Shown piece by piece: positions 8,935 to 19,124 of a DNA stretch of 23,554 bases. Position 1 is the first letter of the stretch. Every line of letters starts with the position of its first letter. Below the pieces are notes generated by a model. That model had not been told where the DNA came from, ran no database searches, and saw only the letters and a list, made by a program, of their open reading frames with translations. Origin of the DNA: Coptodactyla brooksi (lineage: Eukaryota > Arthropoda > Insecta > Coleoptera > Scarabaeidae). Location: the NCBI GenBank assembly GCA_033557675.1, contig JAWQRM010000374.1:1-23554 (forward strand), written 5' to 3'. The position numbers and the translations under genes are program-made.

Positions 8935-9033
8935 CCAAGAACTAGGGTATCTGACCCAACTCTGCGATAGAGACTGCTATTTGTCGGCTTGAAAAGATCA
9001 GTGTCGTGTGTCCGGAAGTTGCTCCCGCGATAA
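8935..9033 (-). other. GC-richer exon-like block, unknown
   Basis: About 100 nt with roughly half G+C, in surroundings of about one third. On the minus strand it is preceded by a T-rich tract and CTTACAG, a good splice-acceptor shape ending at 9034. Two of the three minus-strand frames stay open through most of it, so the coding frame is uncertain. No donor matching the phase of the block at 8477-8586 was found. It may be a host exon or the leader region of a retroelement. Confidence 0.2.
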
Positions 9034-10010
9034 CTGTAAGCACAAAATTATAAATATAAACTACAGCTTTATTTTATATTAATATGGTATTTCGACTATT
9101 ATGAGATTAGCTAGGAACCTGAAGTAGTGTAACAAGCTGCATATACAGATAAAAACTAATCCTTATAACTAGCATATCCATGGGAATTAAACTCCATAAT
9201 CTTCTATTCACTGGACAGCATATTACTTCTATCATCAAAGATTAAGTTCCTTAACAGTTACCTACCAACTATTAACTAATACATGTAATCTGTTCATGCC
9301 ATTTCAGTAAGACTTTCAATTATCAAAAAATGTCCTTATTGCGGCATTTCAAAATATTTGGCCTTAAGTATACAGCATTTGTACATTCACTAAAACAGGT
9401 ATCGTTTTGATTGTTATTCAAATGCATGTATCCATAAATGGCCAAATTAATGTAAACTGGTTTTAAATTATGCGACACACTCACATGTTATGAAGTTCCA
9501 ACTTCAACATTATGTTCACGCGTTTCAGGGATGTGAAATTTTCAAAAGTATTGGTAATCATAATGCTTAACAAACCATAAATCAATCACTAAGAAACAAA
9601 AGGAGTGGTTGCGAGAATCTGAACACAAATGATGTCAACGATGACAGTACTTGTTGCTGGATTATTACAAATACAAATGTGTTGTCGAAATAGGCTATCA
9701 ACTATACTCAAATAAACATACCGGATAGTAAAGTTAGTGGTATATTTAAAAGAGACAATAATCAAAATTCTTGGACACAGTTAAAACTTTTCTTAATGGT
9801 CCCTTATTAATTCAATGGGCGCTCCTGTTCGTTGGTTTTGATAGAATTGCTAATAGTATTACGAGAATATAGGTAGGGTGTTAGGGTGTATTTTTGTTGT
9901 TAAATAATTAATATTCGCTTAGATTTAGTAGGTTTAAAGTTTAAAATCAAGTTCCATTTAATTTTCTTAGTACTGAAGATCTGGCGATTATAAGCTAAGG
10001 GAAAAATCTG
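9034..10010. other. spacer without recognisable gene
   Basis: AT-rich, dense in stops on both strands. No repeat, RNA gene or coding relic could be supported. Confidence 0.55.
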
Positions 10011-10196
10011 TCAAGTTAACAAAGGAAGCTTTGCTAAATACTCAAAGCCGTCTCTATTCTTACAACATGCTAGAAAAGCGATAATAACACCTGTGTAGGG
10101 CAAGTTAACTAAATTTACATTACCTAGAAACCCTCTAAGTTTTTGCAACTGGAAATATTCGTTCAAAGTGCAACTATTGACAGATTTTGCGCAATT
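10011..10196 (-). pseudogene. possible gypsy-like retrotransposon scrap
   Basis: An open minus-strand frame of 61 codons ends at TGA 10013-10011. It contains LQKLRGFLGNVN, reminiscent of the LRxFLGxxN motif that follows the catalytic site in gypsy-type reverse transcriptases, and a hydrophobic stretch and a KNRDGFEYL segment at plausible spacing. No catalytic YxDD box or RNase H motif is visible nearby, so only a fragment could be present. The single motif is weak evidence. Another retroelement or a chance frame remains possible. Confidence 0.25.
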
Positions 10197-10502
10197 CTAA
10201 AATTATTGCGAAGGAAACATTTGTTAGCTAATGAAACAGCTATTAAGATAGGTGAGGAAATCCTTAATTATAAGTTATCAAGTTGGAATTTGAGACATTC
10301 AATATTATGAAACAATGATCGTCCAAAGACACTACAGTAGTCAGGAAAATGAAATCACTACATATACTTTTAACCAAACGCTTTGAAAAATTATAAATAT
10401 TGATTATGACAAATATGCTTTATTTACGCTTGTAAGCTACCTACATATATTATTAAAGCTAACAACCACCTTAACAGCCACAGCAATACTGTTTTGAAGG
10501 TT

Positions 10503-10539
10503 GACATATATTTCGGTTTATCTAATAAACCTTCTTCAG
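10503..10539 (-). ncRNA. hammerhead-type ribozyme motif (Penelope-like)
   Basis: On the minus strand, CTGAAGA (10539-10533, consensus CTGANGA) is followed by one extra A, a perfect 7-bp stem II GGTTTAT/ATAAACC with loop TAG, GAAA, a short stem III reduced to a T-G pair around ATAT, and GTC (10505-10503), where cleavage would occur after C 10503. This is the minimal hammerhead layout known from Penelope-like retroelements. Stem II differs completely in sequence from that of the copy at 19125 yet is fully paired, which favours a conserved RNA fold. An extended stem I is not obvious, and the T-G pair in stem III is a decay sign. It lies 136 bp downstream of the 10675-10947 ORF on the same strand. 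Confidence 0.55.
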
Positions 10540-10674
10540 GACAATTATTTCAAATTCATATATTATGTAGTTCTACACAATTAAGTATAAGTTAATCGTG
10601 TAATAAACAACATACGTATAAATGTAGTTTACAAATATAATACATGGACAAAATATACACACATCAAAAACCAA

Positions 10675-10947
10675 TCATTTTTTCACTTCGAAGAAATCAC
10701 TTCTTGTTCTAGGTTTTCTTGATTTTTGTTCTCCAAAATGTCTTGCAGCACTTTCAGCTATTGAACAGCATTCTTCGTGAATAATTAGATTGTTTTCCAA
10801 ATTAATCATCTCAGAAGCAGATAATACTTCGTTACTCAATATAGGTGGAAAATTTAGTAAATGCAGAGTGAGGTCTTCTTCACGATGCCGTTTTTCAACC
10901 AAAAACAGAGTACGTTTAAAATATATTTCGATTGTTCTTGCAGACAA
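10675..10947 (-). CDS. unrecognised 90-codon ORF, possibly the end of a Penelope-like protein
   Basis: The minus-strand frame is open for about 90 codons and ends at 10675. The product is charged with balanced composition, rich in Glu and Asn in the middle (an EEDLTLHLLNFPPILSNEV stretch) and basic near the C-terminus (QKSRKPRTRSDFF). It has no signal peptide, membrane segment or motif I can name. The first residue comes from a non-ATG codon, so the frame is probably a 3' piece of a longer gene. No confident coding was seen upstream. Since a Penelope-type hammerhead motif lies just downstream on the same strand, this could be the C-terminal end of a Penelope-like polyprotein after its GIY-YIG nuclease. 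That is inference from position only. Confidence 0.3.
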   Translation of the reverse strand: MSARTIEIYFKRTLFLVEKRHREEDLTLHLLNFPPILSNEVLSASEMINLENNLIIHEECCSIAESAARHFGEQKSRKPRTRSDFFEVKK

Positions 10948-12240
10948 TCACTTCTTTGCGTTGTAGACCCGCATTGTTTAATCTATAGGTCCCTTTCATG
11001 ACCTGTACCTCACAAATCAACTTTGGTGGTAGAAATTTTACGGCTACGCTTGACAAATTTAGAATATTTCGTTATGAGGAAGCATGGCCTACCGAGAGAT
11101 TGGTTTGACAATTTTGACATTCCATTTCTTTATTTAATAATTTTAGTCAATTGTAAAAAGAGTGGCAATTTATAGGTAGTCAGGTCCACATCATTTGTAT
11201 TAAAAATTTTTGGACGTATCATTTCCAATAACTAAAGGTTTTAGTTCTTAACCCATTGCACGACAACACAGAAGAATATAGTATGTTTGTCGTTATCTTT
11301 CCAGCTTTACAGCTAAGTACCTCTTTTACAAAACTTTGACTCGGAATTTATTGATGGAAACATCCTGTCTAAAGCATCCTTTAAGTTCATTTACGTTATA
11401 TATCATATCTCTCAATCCGTCTTGTACGATCCTTTCAATTCTCACCAAAATCCAAACTAACAAATTCTACCATTAAAAAGCTGAAAAACCGAGTGTAACA
11501 ATGTTTAACATCTAGAATGATGCAATGATGTATTACAATATAATACGTAACTGAATTATTTTTTTGGAGAATTTTTCCACTAACTGTGAATAATAGAATT
11601 AACGAAGTTAATATTTATTAGTAGGTATCGTGAATAATATTTATAGATAGATACATAAATTTAAAATTGGTGAAACTGTAAATAGGAGTTTCGTTGAATA
11701 TAGTATCTATTTGTTGAACAGTATCTATGTGTATAACCAGAACATAAAACAGTTTTGACGAAGCCGCCTATTACTGTTAGCATCTGTAATAACCACATCT
11801 TCGATATATGTACTAATTTATAGTTTTGTTTGCCTCCTCTATTTAAAAATACCTCCAGTTATTTTTAAGTTACCAATTATAATGGTGGTGCTAAATACAT
11901 TTTAGCGAACTTTTGACAGCATGTTGTTTCGCAGTAATATATACTTAAAATATTTGATAGATGTGTTTGTTTTTTATGCTTGTTCTTTCAAGAAATAAAA
12001 TGAAATCTAACAAGAAATTCACATAGTATAAGATACGCTATAAAAACGGAAGGGATTGAACCAGAAAGAAGCAGAATATATTATACTACTAGGAGAGAAC
12101 TGTTCAGAAGTATTTTTCAGATAAATTCGTATGTGTTTATTACTTAATCTACAAATGGCTCTAAGAATCGAAAAAATCAAATTATCGCATATATAAATTT
12201 AGTTTATACATCAAGTATTGAACCGCGTGAAAGAAACTAC
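10948..12240. other. spacer without recognisable gene
   Basis: AT-rich. A minus-strand CQNCQTNL-like pattern at about 11110-11135 hints at a zinc-binding knuckle but has no partner cysteines nearby, so I do not call it. Nothing else was seen. Confidence 0.5.
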
Positions 12241-13776
12241 CGAACCTACATTGACCACTCGATGACAACTGAAATATAAATAATGTCCAAACGTCTTGGA
12301 TTCGAACTGCAGAGCTCCGTTCTCATTCCCACAACTGTGAGCTCGTTATTACTAACAAGCGTATGCAGAGTTCCTGTAGTAATACTGCGAATAACTACGT
12401 ATTGAATATTGAAAAGAAAATCCTTTACGTTTGTTTCTTGAAACAAGTTGCTTATCTTTTAAGTGATTTCATAATTTTATATAAAACCGAAAAGTTTATT
12501 TATAAATTTATTTTTTTTTGAGCTTATTGTTTAACTTTACTGCACGGTCCCAAAATGATTCCACCGCAGAATGCCGATTACAAACAGGAACTAATATTAT
12601 ATTATAAGTAGCAAATAGAAATGGATAACCAAGCGCAGTATCAAAATTTACCCTAGTAACAATAAAAATAACCAAAATACACGAAAACACGAAAAACAGA
12701 AGGAAGAACATACAGGTAAGAACCAACACAGAAACCGAAAGCGAAACATAATATACCACATTCCCACATACTGAACCTTATATACATCCCATAACAAACG
12801 TATTTAAGGAACACTGCATAAATTAAACTCAAATGTAGCACGTGAAATGAAATATGGAATAGACAAGAACAGACCTTAGTGACTTATACAAAAAATATAT
12901 CGTCATGCATAAGACACAACCATGACTCAAATTACGCAGAGCATCTCCATAAACATTCCCGCGTACCTGACAATAGAAAGCAGAATTTCCAAGTTAATCA
13001 AAAGCAAGAAACTCAATATTCACGAAAACCTAGCAGCATTCCCATTTTATGAATGCATACAAATTCGCATCCTATATTTCAACCAATAAAAGTTCAGCAA
13101 TAAAACACTATATACCTTATATATGACAATGCAACTCAGCATATACGTTCCGTGGAAAGAATTTCCTAATGAGTTGAACGTAGCCCAACAACTAGTTCTG
13201 GAAAAATTATAACTTGCACACGTAGAGAATATGGGGCGTAATACACGAGGAAGGTTTGTATTCATACCAACACCGCAATTGAAGGTGTGCGCTACACCTT
13301 CATCCAGATAATTGAGCCAAGACTTCTCTTGATAGATACCTTTCAATGAACATTCAACTGCACGATTTTTATATACAGCTGACACTACATTTACGAGTGA
13401 CTATCAATAATTACCACAATTTTATCTCCCACCTCCGCCTTCCGATAAATATATGGCGTGGAGCTATCGATGGCCATCTTGTTAATTCAGTTATTTTAGA
13501 GCATTACTTAACCGCACTACTTTCTGTTTCTTCGAAACGTAGCATGTGAGTATTTGAAGAATGTGCATTAGGCAATAGATGCTACCATGTACTAAACATT
13601 ATGAGCCCTCCACTATCCACCCTACCGGCGCACAGTGGATCGAAACATAGAGCGGACATTGCGCTGTTGTGAAAACGAAATGCGACAGCAAAAGCGAAAT
13701 AATTAGTAATGTATAATCGTAAAGTATATATATTATTAACTAAAATAATTGTACACAATATTGAGTTAAACAACCA
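12241..13776. other. spacer with weak coding-like and SINE-like patches
   Basis: It holds a polymerase III B-box-like string on the minus strand (12308-12298) and a plus-strand frame at about 13090-13308, open except for one stop, with a normal amino-acid mix (RNTRGRFVFIPTPQLKV). The overlapping minus-strand frame at 13047-13385 is also open, and I cannot tell which, if either, is real. Neither matches a family I recognise. Confidence 0.35.
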
Positions 13777-13820
13777 TGTGTGTGTGTTTGTGTTTGTGTG
13801 TGTGTTTGTGTGTGTGTGTT

Positions 13821-13872
<52 letters not shown>

Positions 13873-13878
13873 GTTGTG
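13777..13878. repeat. GT microsatellite with interspersed TTTG
   Basis: About 100 bp of (TG)n interrupted by TTTGTG units at the left end and a nearly pure (GT)n run at the right. The long Thr/His and Val/Cys frames read through here are artefacts of the repeat. Confidence 0.95.
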
Positions 13879-14195
13879 TAATAAAAGTGTGTAATAAAAG
13901 TACACACACCATTTTATAATAAAAGATTGACTGCTTCAGTGAACTTCTGCAACTTTTTTTTTTCACGTAATTTTGGTTGCAAACTGGAAATAACAGGATC
14001 GAAAGTAATAAATAGGTAATGCAATACGTTCGTTGCCATCCTATTTCTTTTGCATATATGTCCTTCTCTATATTTTTGAAATTCTTTATTTCTACCTTCA
14101 CTCGCTTCTTCAGAAAGCTGGCCAATAGGAATAGATAAATTAGAGATCATCGTTTCTCCATGTATTATAGTAGTAATTAATGAAAAAAAAATGCT
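13879..14195. other. spacer between microsatellite and GC-rich block
   Basis: AT-rich. A minus-strand frame of nearly 100 codons crosses it but is lysine- and isoleucine-rich, without a motif. It is probably chance. Confidence 0.45.
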
Positions 14196-14232
14196 TCCTA
14201 AACCCACCATTAATTAAATGTTGGGTTTAGGA
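14196..14232. repeat. 11-bp inverted repeat at edge of GC-rich block
   Basis: TCCTAAACCCA (14196-14206) and TGGGTTTAGGA (14222-14232) are perfect inverted copies with 15 nt between. They sit where composition changes from AT-rich to GC-rich, so they may mark an element boundary. Confidence 0.8.
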
Positions 14233-14960
14233 GGATAACTAATTTGAGGCTGGCTTCAGACCACGGTTTAAGTTGGCAGCTGCCCCCTCCAACCATGCCA
14301 TCCAAGTTTGATCGGCGACGGTTACCTGGAGCCATCCAGGCCGATAGGTACAGCTCTGGATACGCACCTGCGGTTCGTCGTCGTCTAATTTGTCCACGGC
14401 GGCCATAACGGCTCCCTGGAATCCTTACAGACGTCTCAATTACCAGTGAGGAGGTATTAGTTGGAACAGGACTGTCCCTAGTCTCCAACAGTAGCTCATT
14501 TTTCGTGCTAGCGGAGGGTTCTTTCCCCTCGGCAGTGCTCCTTTTTCCGCTCCCCAGGTCCAAGATATCCCAGGGGCTGGGGCGACCCAACAGCGGACCC
14601 CCCCTGCAGTCTGCGCCCGATTCCAAAGTAAATAATCATATTCGAAACCTTTACACCATCCTGTACACGACAGGGACACTGACGTTACCAAGCCGAACAG
14701 ATGGTCCGCCGGCCAGTTTTTTTTCCCGCCGGCCGGTTGCAAGATGGAAACGAGTCCACGGGAAGGAATACTTTTAACTTTCGTTAAAAAACCCAAACCC
14801 GTGGACTAATTTATGTTGTACAGGAGTAGAACTCGACACTACCCTTCGAATTACACTCCTGTAGTACATTAAATGTGCAAGACCCAACCCGTAAACACTG
14901 CGATACCCCAATCATAGGATAAACACGGAGCGACGCACGTCTATATTGAACGGATTTTGA
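14216..14960 (-). mobile_element. GC-rich block, probable 5' region of a non-LTR retrotransposon
   Basis: About 600-750 bp of clearly higher G+C than anything else in the window. On the minus strand a frame at 14626 to about 14410 gives a Ser/Thr/Gly/Pro-rich, disordered-looking product. After a shift near 14410, the frame 14406-14239 continues as a compact segment (QSCTYRPGWLQVTVADQTW) with the look of a small folded domain, ending at TAG 14241-14239. It recalls the first-ORF or DUF4780-like proteins of insect retroelements, but I cannot confirm a family. Upstream on the minus strand lie two 9-bp hairpins (14754-14806 and 14819-14863) and a duplicated GGCCGGCGG string (14707-14738), the kind of structure found in retroelement 5' untranslated regions. 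No reverse transcriptase follows downstream, so the copy is truncated. Confidence 0.35.
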
Positions 14961-16127
14961 GCACGACTCCTCATATGAAGACTTGATAAGCCAAAGTTAT
15001 GCATAATTTTGTCGATGGGTTTATTTTTTAATTTGTTCAACTTGTTCATTTCACTTAGTTTCGCCCCACATAACTGTGCCAATTTTTCCACCGATCATCG
15101 TTAATAACACCTTCTATTTAACTATCATATCCTTGTATTGTGGGGGAACAATTTTTTTTCTATTTCGTCTACCATTCTATGATTTTCATTTTTTACTAAT
15201 TGCATATTTTCGTGCACGGATTTAAATTTAATGGAACGACAGTATCGTATTGTTGAGGGAGTTTGGTTTGTTCAAAGAAACTGCAAATTGGTTGCTAATT
15301 AAACAGGAACGAAACTAGTAATAAAAATGCTGTTATCGGATGAAGTTACATCACTCAGGAATCCCTATTTGTAGATATTAGGGTTCGAAGTTCCATAGAA
15401 TCAATAAATTAATTTCAAGTCTTTATGTGGAACTAATTTGTTTTTACATAATGCGATGTTTTTTGCAGTTCCAAATTTTCAAAAACATGATTTTCTCAAA
15501 TATTCATATTTTGCTTTTGATAAATCCGGAGTGAGAAATATCGCTAAACTTTTTTCTTTCGAGAACAAAGACATCTCTACTTTATTGTCACGCAAATCTC
15601 TGAATCTTCTAATGTCATTTAGATTTTTTTAATGTTATTTATAACCTTCGTCGCATCTAAAGATCCTTGTTAATTTTTCGTTAATCTTCGTTTGTGTCTC
15701 GCGGTACACTCTTCAAAAGATGTCCATTTCGAACATGAAAGGGATTCAGGAGTATTATTTAACAAAGCATTTTTCAGGAATTTTAAATTTTTCTTTTAAC
15801 CAAAAATCACATTTATTATTAAAATAAATATATGAAGATATTAGATATATGAAGAGCGATAAACGTACAAAGAGTCACGTTCATGTGCGCTTCGAAACCA
15901 AAACGTTGAGCGCAGATGAATATAACTTCTCACTGTATATAAGAACGTATGTAAATATATTTTAGATTATGATTTACACATTACTAAAAACTTAAAATTT
16001 GTGACGAATGCTCTCTTTATTTTCCGATCTAATTTCATGAAAACAAAAATTTTCCGAAAGCTTACACCACACGAAAAAAAATTTAGTTGAATTAACCAAT
16101 TCACTGGTCGAATATGGAGGATCCAGG
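14961..16127. other. spacer without recognisable gene
   Basis: AT-rich. The open frame at 15438-15632 is Phe/Leu/Ser-rich without a motif. A short MERQYRIVEG-like frame near 15232 resembles the start of some transposase DNA-binding domains but is too short to call. Confidence 0.5.
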
Positions 16128-16212
16128 AATTTTGCTTGAGATAACCAAAACTGTTTAAGTTAACAACATTTGATTAGCTTAAACAGTTGAAAGTCGTGGT
16201 TAAGCAAAAATT
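16128..16212. repeat. fold-back repeat (MITE-like)
   Basis: Arms 16128-16160 and 16178-16212 form an imperfect inverted repeat with a perfect 11-bp inner core (AACTGTTTAAG / CTTAAACAGTT) and matching outer AATTTTGCTT / AAGCAAAAATT. Weaker complementarity extends outward to about 16080 and 16262 (TTAGTTGAATTAACC against GGTTGAAGTAACTGAAAC-like sequence). The element is probably a non-autonomous fold-back transposon. Confidence 0.65.
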
Positions 16213-16425
16213 ATGTTAAATTAGTTACTTGATGTTAACTGAAGTTTCAGTTACTTCAACCGCAATGTCTGGATAATTCACATTTATTAGCGTTTTATTT
16301 GTTTGTCTTTCGACTTTACTAATAACAAAATCATAGCTTAATATTCCTATATATTTTGTAGTAGTCCTTATAATACACCGAATATATACAATGCACTGTA
16401 TCTTGTCTCTATCTGTCTCTGTATT

Positions 16426-17515
16426 TTACTCCCTTCCTCTTTCCCGCCTTGTCCTTACCACCATTCCCATCCACTCCACTCCCCTACCACTCCCATCAAG
16501 TATCCACTGCCGACTATGTTCTTCCTCGCTCAAATCCTCGCATTCCTGTAGCATCTGTTCGATTGTCTTCCACCCTTCTCCACACAATCTAGATATTCTG
16601 TCTTCGTCCCTCATCCAGTATCTGTTATTTTTCTCTTCGTTTCTGCACCTGAACCTAGCCACTGTGATCTTCAGCGTTCCCTTCTTGCTTGATCGTAATT
16701 ATTCTGGCAACTCCTCTGATATTAGATATTGGTACAGGGGATTATATCGGCTTTGCCGTATACATGTTCTTCTATGCTGTTTCTGTACATCGCTGTCTCT
16801 ACTTGCCAACTCCGTCCAAATAATCCTGCTCTCTACTCATTTCTATCCTCTCTCTTGAGTATCCGTTTTTCTTATAATACTTTCCTCTCGTCCCTTGTCC
16901 GTAATCAGTTTTCCGATACTTAACTTCCATACAATTTATATATTCCCCCAATATCTTACCTTGCACACCTATGTTAATTTTCTCCTAGAATTTTACTGCC
17001 CACCTTCCTGCGTTCACTTTAATTTTATCTATCTTGGCATCTTCCATCGCTATGTATACCGGTGTTTCTTTTGTGAGTCCTAAAACCCATCTCCAGTATT
17101 TAGCCTGACTACATCCAGCCGTCCCTGCTCTTCCCATCCCCATATTTCTGCGCCCTACAACATCACACTCTTAACTAAGCTGTTGAATAACATCTTCCTT
17201 CTTGTCATTTTCCAAACGTCCTTTTTCCCATTCCTTACACCTGTCCGATCTTTTTACTCTTTTTTGTCAGAAGTTGTACATGTGCCTTATCTGTGTTGCC
17301 CGCTCTCATCCTGTATCCCTAATATGTAAAAACTCAGCTACTTCCTCTATATCTTTTCCAGCGAGCTTTCACTCCTTCTTTCTTTTACCGCCTCCCTTTT
17401 GGAATACCATCATCTTCGTCTTTTCTGTATTCACCTGTAGATCTTTCCCTTGTAGATACCTTTCCACACTTCTCATCATCCCTTCCACTTTTTGGATCGT
17501 TCACATTCGACCACT
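16426..17515 (-). pseudogene. non-LTR retrotransposon ORF2 fossil (end of reverse transcriptase to C-terminal zinc knuckle)
   Basis: On the minus strand the sequence starts (17512) with KVEGMMRSVERYLQGKDLQV and then NTEKTKMMVFQKGGG, the conserved NxxKTxxMxF segment downstream of the YxDD box in non-LTR reverse transcriptases. Pieces in changing frames follow: an EVAEFLHI segment in place of EFxYLG, a region with YWRWVLGLTKETPVY at about 17095-17050, and finally ARFRCRNEEKNNRYW with RISRLCGEGWKTIEQMLQEC (16662-16510), a Cys-x2-Cys...Cys C-terminal knuckle. The catalytic aspartates lie upstream of the break at about 17515, so the copy is 5'-truncated, as is usual for target-primed insertion. 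It has many stops. Relatives are common in ant and beetle genomes. The clade was not resolved. Confidence 0.7.
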
Positions 17516-17684
17516 CATTCGGTTGATTCAACAAAATATCTTTTTCCCTATACAGAGTATAAAATATAAACAAAATTAACGGAATATTTCCGAGAAAAAT
17601 ATTTTGCACAAGTTATTTTCTACGTAACGAAGTAAAATTTAATGAGGGAAAGATCTGTAAATTTAACAAATATGCACACATCCT
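17516..17684. other. AT-rich junction between LINE fossil and hairpins
   Basis: Short spacer upstream of the truncated retrotransposon. No recognisable feature. Confidence 0.4.
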
Positions 17685-17778
17685 TTATAACTAAAAGATA
17701 TTTTCTTTTAGTTATAATTAATTAGTTATAATTAATTCCATTACATATTCCATATTTCAGATGGAATATGTAATGGAA
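17685..17778. repeat. two consecutive perfect hairpins
   Basis: The first has 14-bp perfect arms (TTATAACTAAAAGA 17685-17698 with 17704-17717) and a 5-nt loop. The second, 18 bp further on, has 18-bp perfect arms (17736-17753 with 17761-17778) and a 7-nt loop, ATTTCAG. A duplicated GTTATAATTAATT lies between them. Perfect stems of this length are unlikely by chance and must be recent or maintained. Confidence 0.9.
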
Positions 17779-17883
17779 AGAAAATGTTTTATGCTTTTCT
17801 ATAAATCATCCAAAACTTGTGATGTAAATAGAACATAATTCTGAATCTAATGATAATTTTGGAGTAACATTCTACAGAAAAAT

Positions 17884-17959
17884 CTTCATCTATCTTAAAA
17901 AACAGTTTATTACTTTGTTACAAAGCCAAAGGTTCCAAGCCATCAACTTCATCTATCTT
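17884..17959. repeat. 50-bp Penelope-like snippet between 13-bp direct repeats
   Basis: CTTCATCTATCTT occurs exactly at 17884-17896 and 17947-17959. The 50 bp enclosed contain 17915-17938, which aligns with the outer part of the Penelope-type fragment at 8055-8078 (shared GTTAC, AAxCC and AAGGTTCCAA). This looks like a target-site duplication around a tiny insertion or around the solo remains of one. Confidence 0.5.
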
Positions 17960-18587
17960 GCAAAGTTGCACCTAGTTACAGCTAAAATGTTTTTATTTTT
18001 CACGTGAATTACCTTTGGAATAAACTAAAAGCAGTTAGCAGATAAATTAGACATCGTTAGACATTCTTGTTTACACTAACAAGAAGTTGCGGAAACGATT
18101 TTTTATTCATTATTTCTTAGGAAGCTTGTAGATAATAGAAAAGTACGAAACAAGTCTGTATAATTAGAATTTGCTTAACTTAAAAGATGTGTGAATTATC
18201 GGAAAAAGATATTTTAATCTGTTGACCTTTGTAAAAGATATCAATATTGAAAATTGTACGCTAAAAGGTGTTGAAAATGATATTGTACGAAGCTCAATAT
18301 TTAATGTAAATTTTAGTTGAAATTTGAAAAGATTTTCACAAAACTCAATTAGTTTCATATTTTATGATTCATTTACTGATAATAAGTGCAAAGAAAAATA
18401 AAAATTACATTACATTATTTTTAACGCAATGTCTGCTTTTTATATAGTTTTGCGCGGCGGTGCAATATCGCAATGGTACGTGCACTGGGCGTTGAACTGA
18501 CCAGTCCTCACTCCTTTTGACGATTAAATAACGAGAATTTTTAGATATACAAACAAAACACATTGAATTATGTTTCAAAATTATTTT
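17960..18587. other. spacer without recognisable gene
   Basis: AT-rich. The minus-strand frame at 18164-18358 is Phe/Leu/Ile-rich and chance-like. The 3' terminal part of the adjoining mariner element may extend to about 18500 (an AATTCTCGTTATTTAATCG-like stretch), but no inverted partner is present to prove it. Confidence 0.45.
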
Positions 18588-19054
18588 TTATTCAAAATAG
18601 GTTCTATTTAACTCAATACACTTTCTATCACGATGAACCAATGCACGCATAGATTTTTGTATGTCATCCTTGGGAATGGCCTTTAGAGCATGCGTTACAG
18701 CTGCTTGAATTACTGAAATATTATCATAGAGCGATCCTTTCATCGCAATTTTCAGTTTAGGGAAAAGAAAATAGTCACACGGTGATATATCAGGTGAATA
18801 CGGTGGGTGCTCAAAGACACAGATATTTCTTTTACTAAAAAATTTACAAATTGTTTACTCTTATGTGGTGGTACATTATCATGCAATAAAAACAGCTGTT
18901 TTCCTGCTGGATATTCAAGCCGAATACGTACAATTCTTGACAATATACGATGTAAAACTGCTAAATAATATTCTCCATTGACAGCTTTACCTTGTGGAAC
19001 AAAATTCTTGTGGACAATCCCTTGTGAATCATAAAAAGTAATTAAGTGAAACAA
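18588..19054 (-). pseudogene. mariner-like transposase, C-terminal half
   Basis: The minus-strand frame from 19054 reads FYDSQGIVHKNFVPQG, then the second catalytic block LLHDNVPPHKSKQFV. Near 18840 a frameshift moves to the frame that ends at TAA 18590-18588. That frame carries EHPPYSPDISPCDYFLFPKL with the third catalytic Asp, followed by a full C-terminus ending CIELNRTYFE. The enzyme would be the DDD-type mariner transposase, acting at TA targets. The DNA-binding domain and first catalytic Asp are missing beyond 19054, so the copy is 5'-truncated as well as frameshifted. It is better preserved than the fossil at 1347. No terminal inverted repeat pair was found. Confidence 0.8.
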
Positions 19055-19124
19055 TTAAGCGTCGCCTTTTTAGTATATATTTTAGTATATATTATGTCAG
19101 TTAGTAGTTAGTCTTTCATCGTTC

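Noticed and set aside
12508..12841. Overlapping minus-strand hydrophobic frames with apparent membrane segments
   Set aside because: A Val/Phe/Tyr/Leu bias from A-rich plus-strand sequence, with no motif and no neighbouring gene.
13582..14125. Several open frames of more than 100 codons rich in Thr/His or Val/Cys
   Set aside because: They are produced by the GT microsatellite at 13777-13878.
16391..16923. Plus-strand frames of up to 155 codons rich in Ser, Leu and Cys
   Set aside because: They are the antisense shadow of the minus-strand non-LTR retrotransposon fossil, which has clear family motifs.
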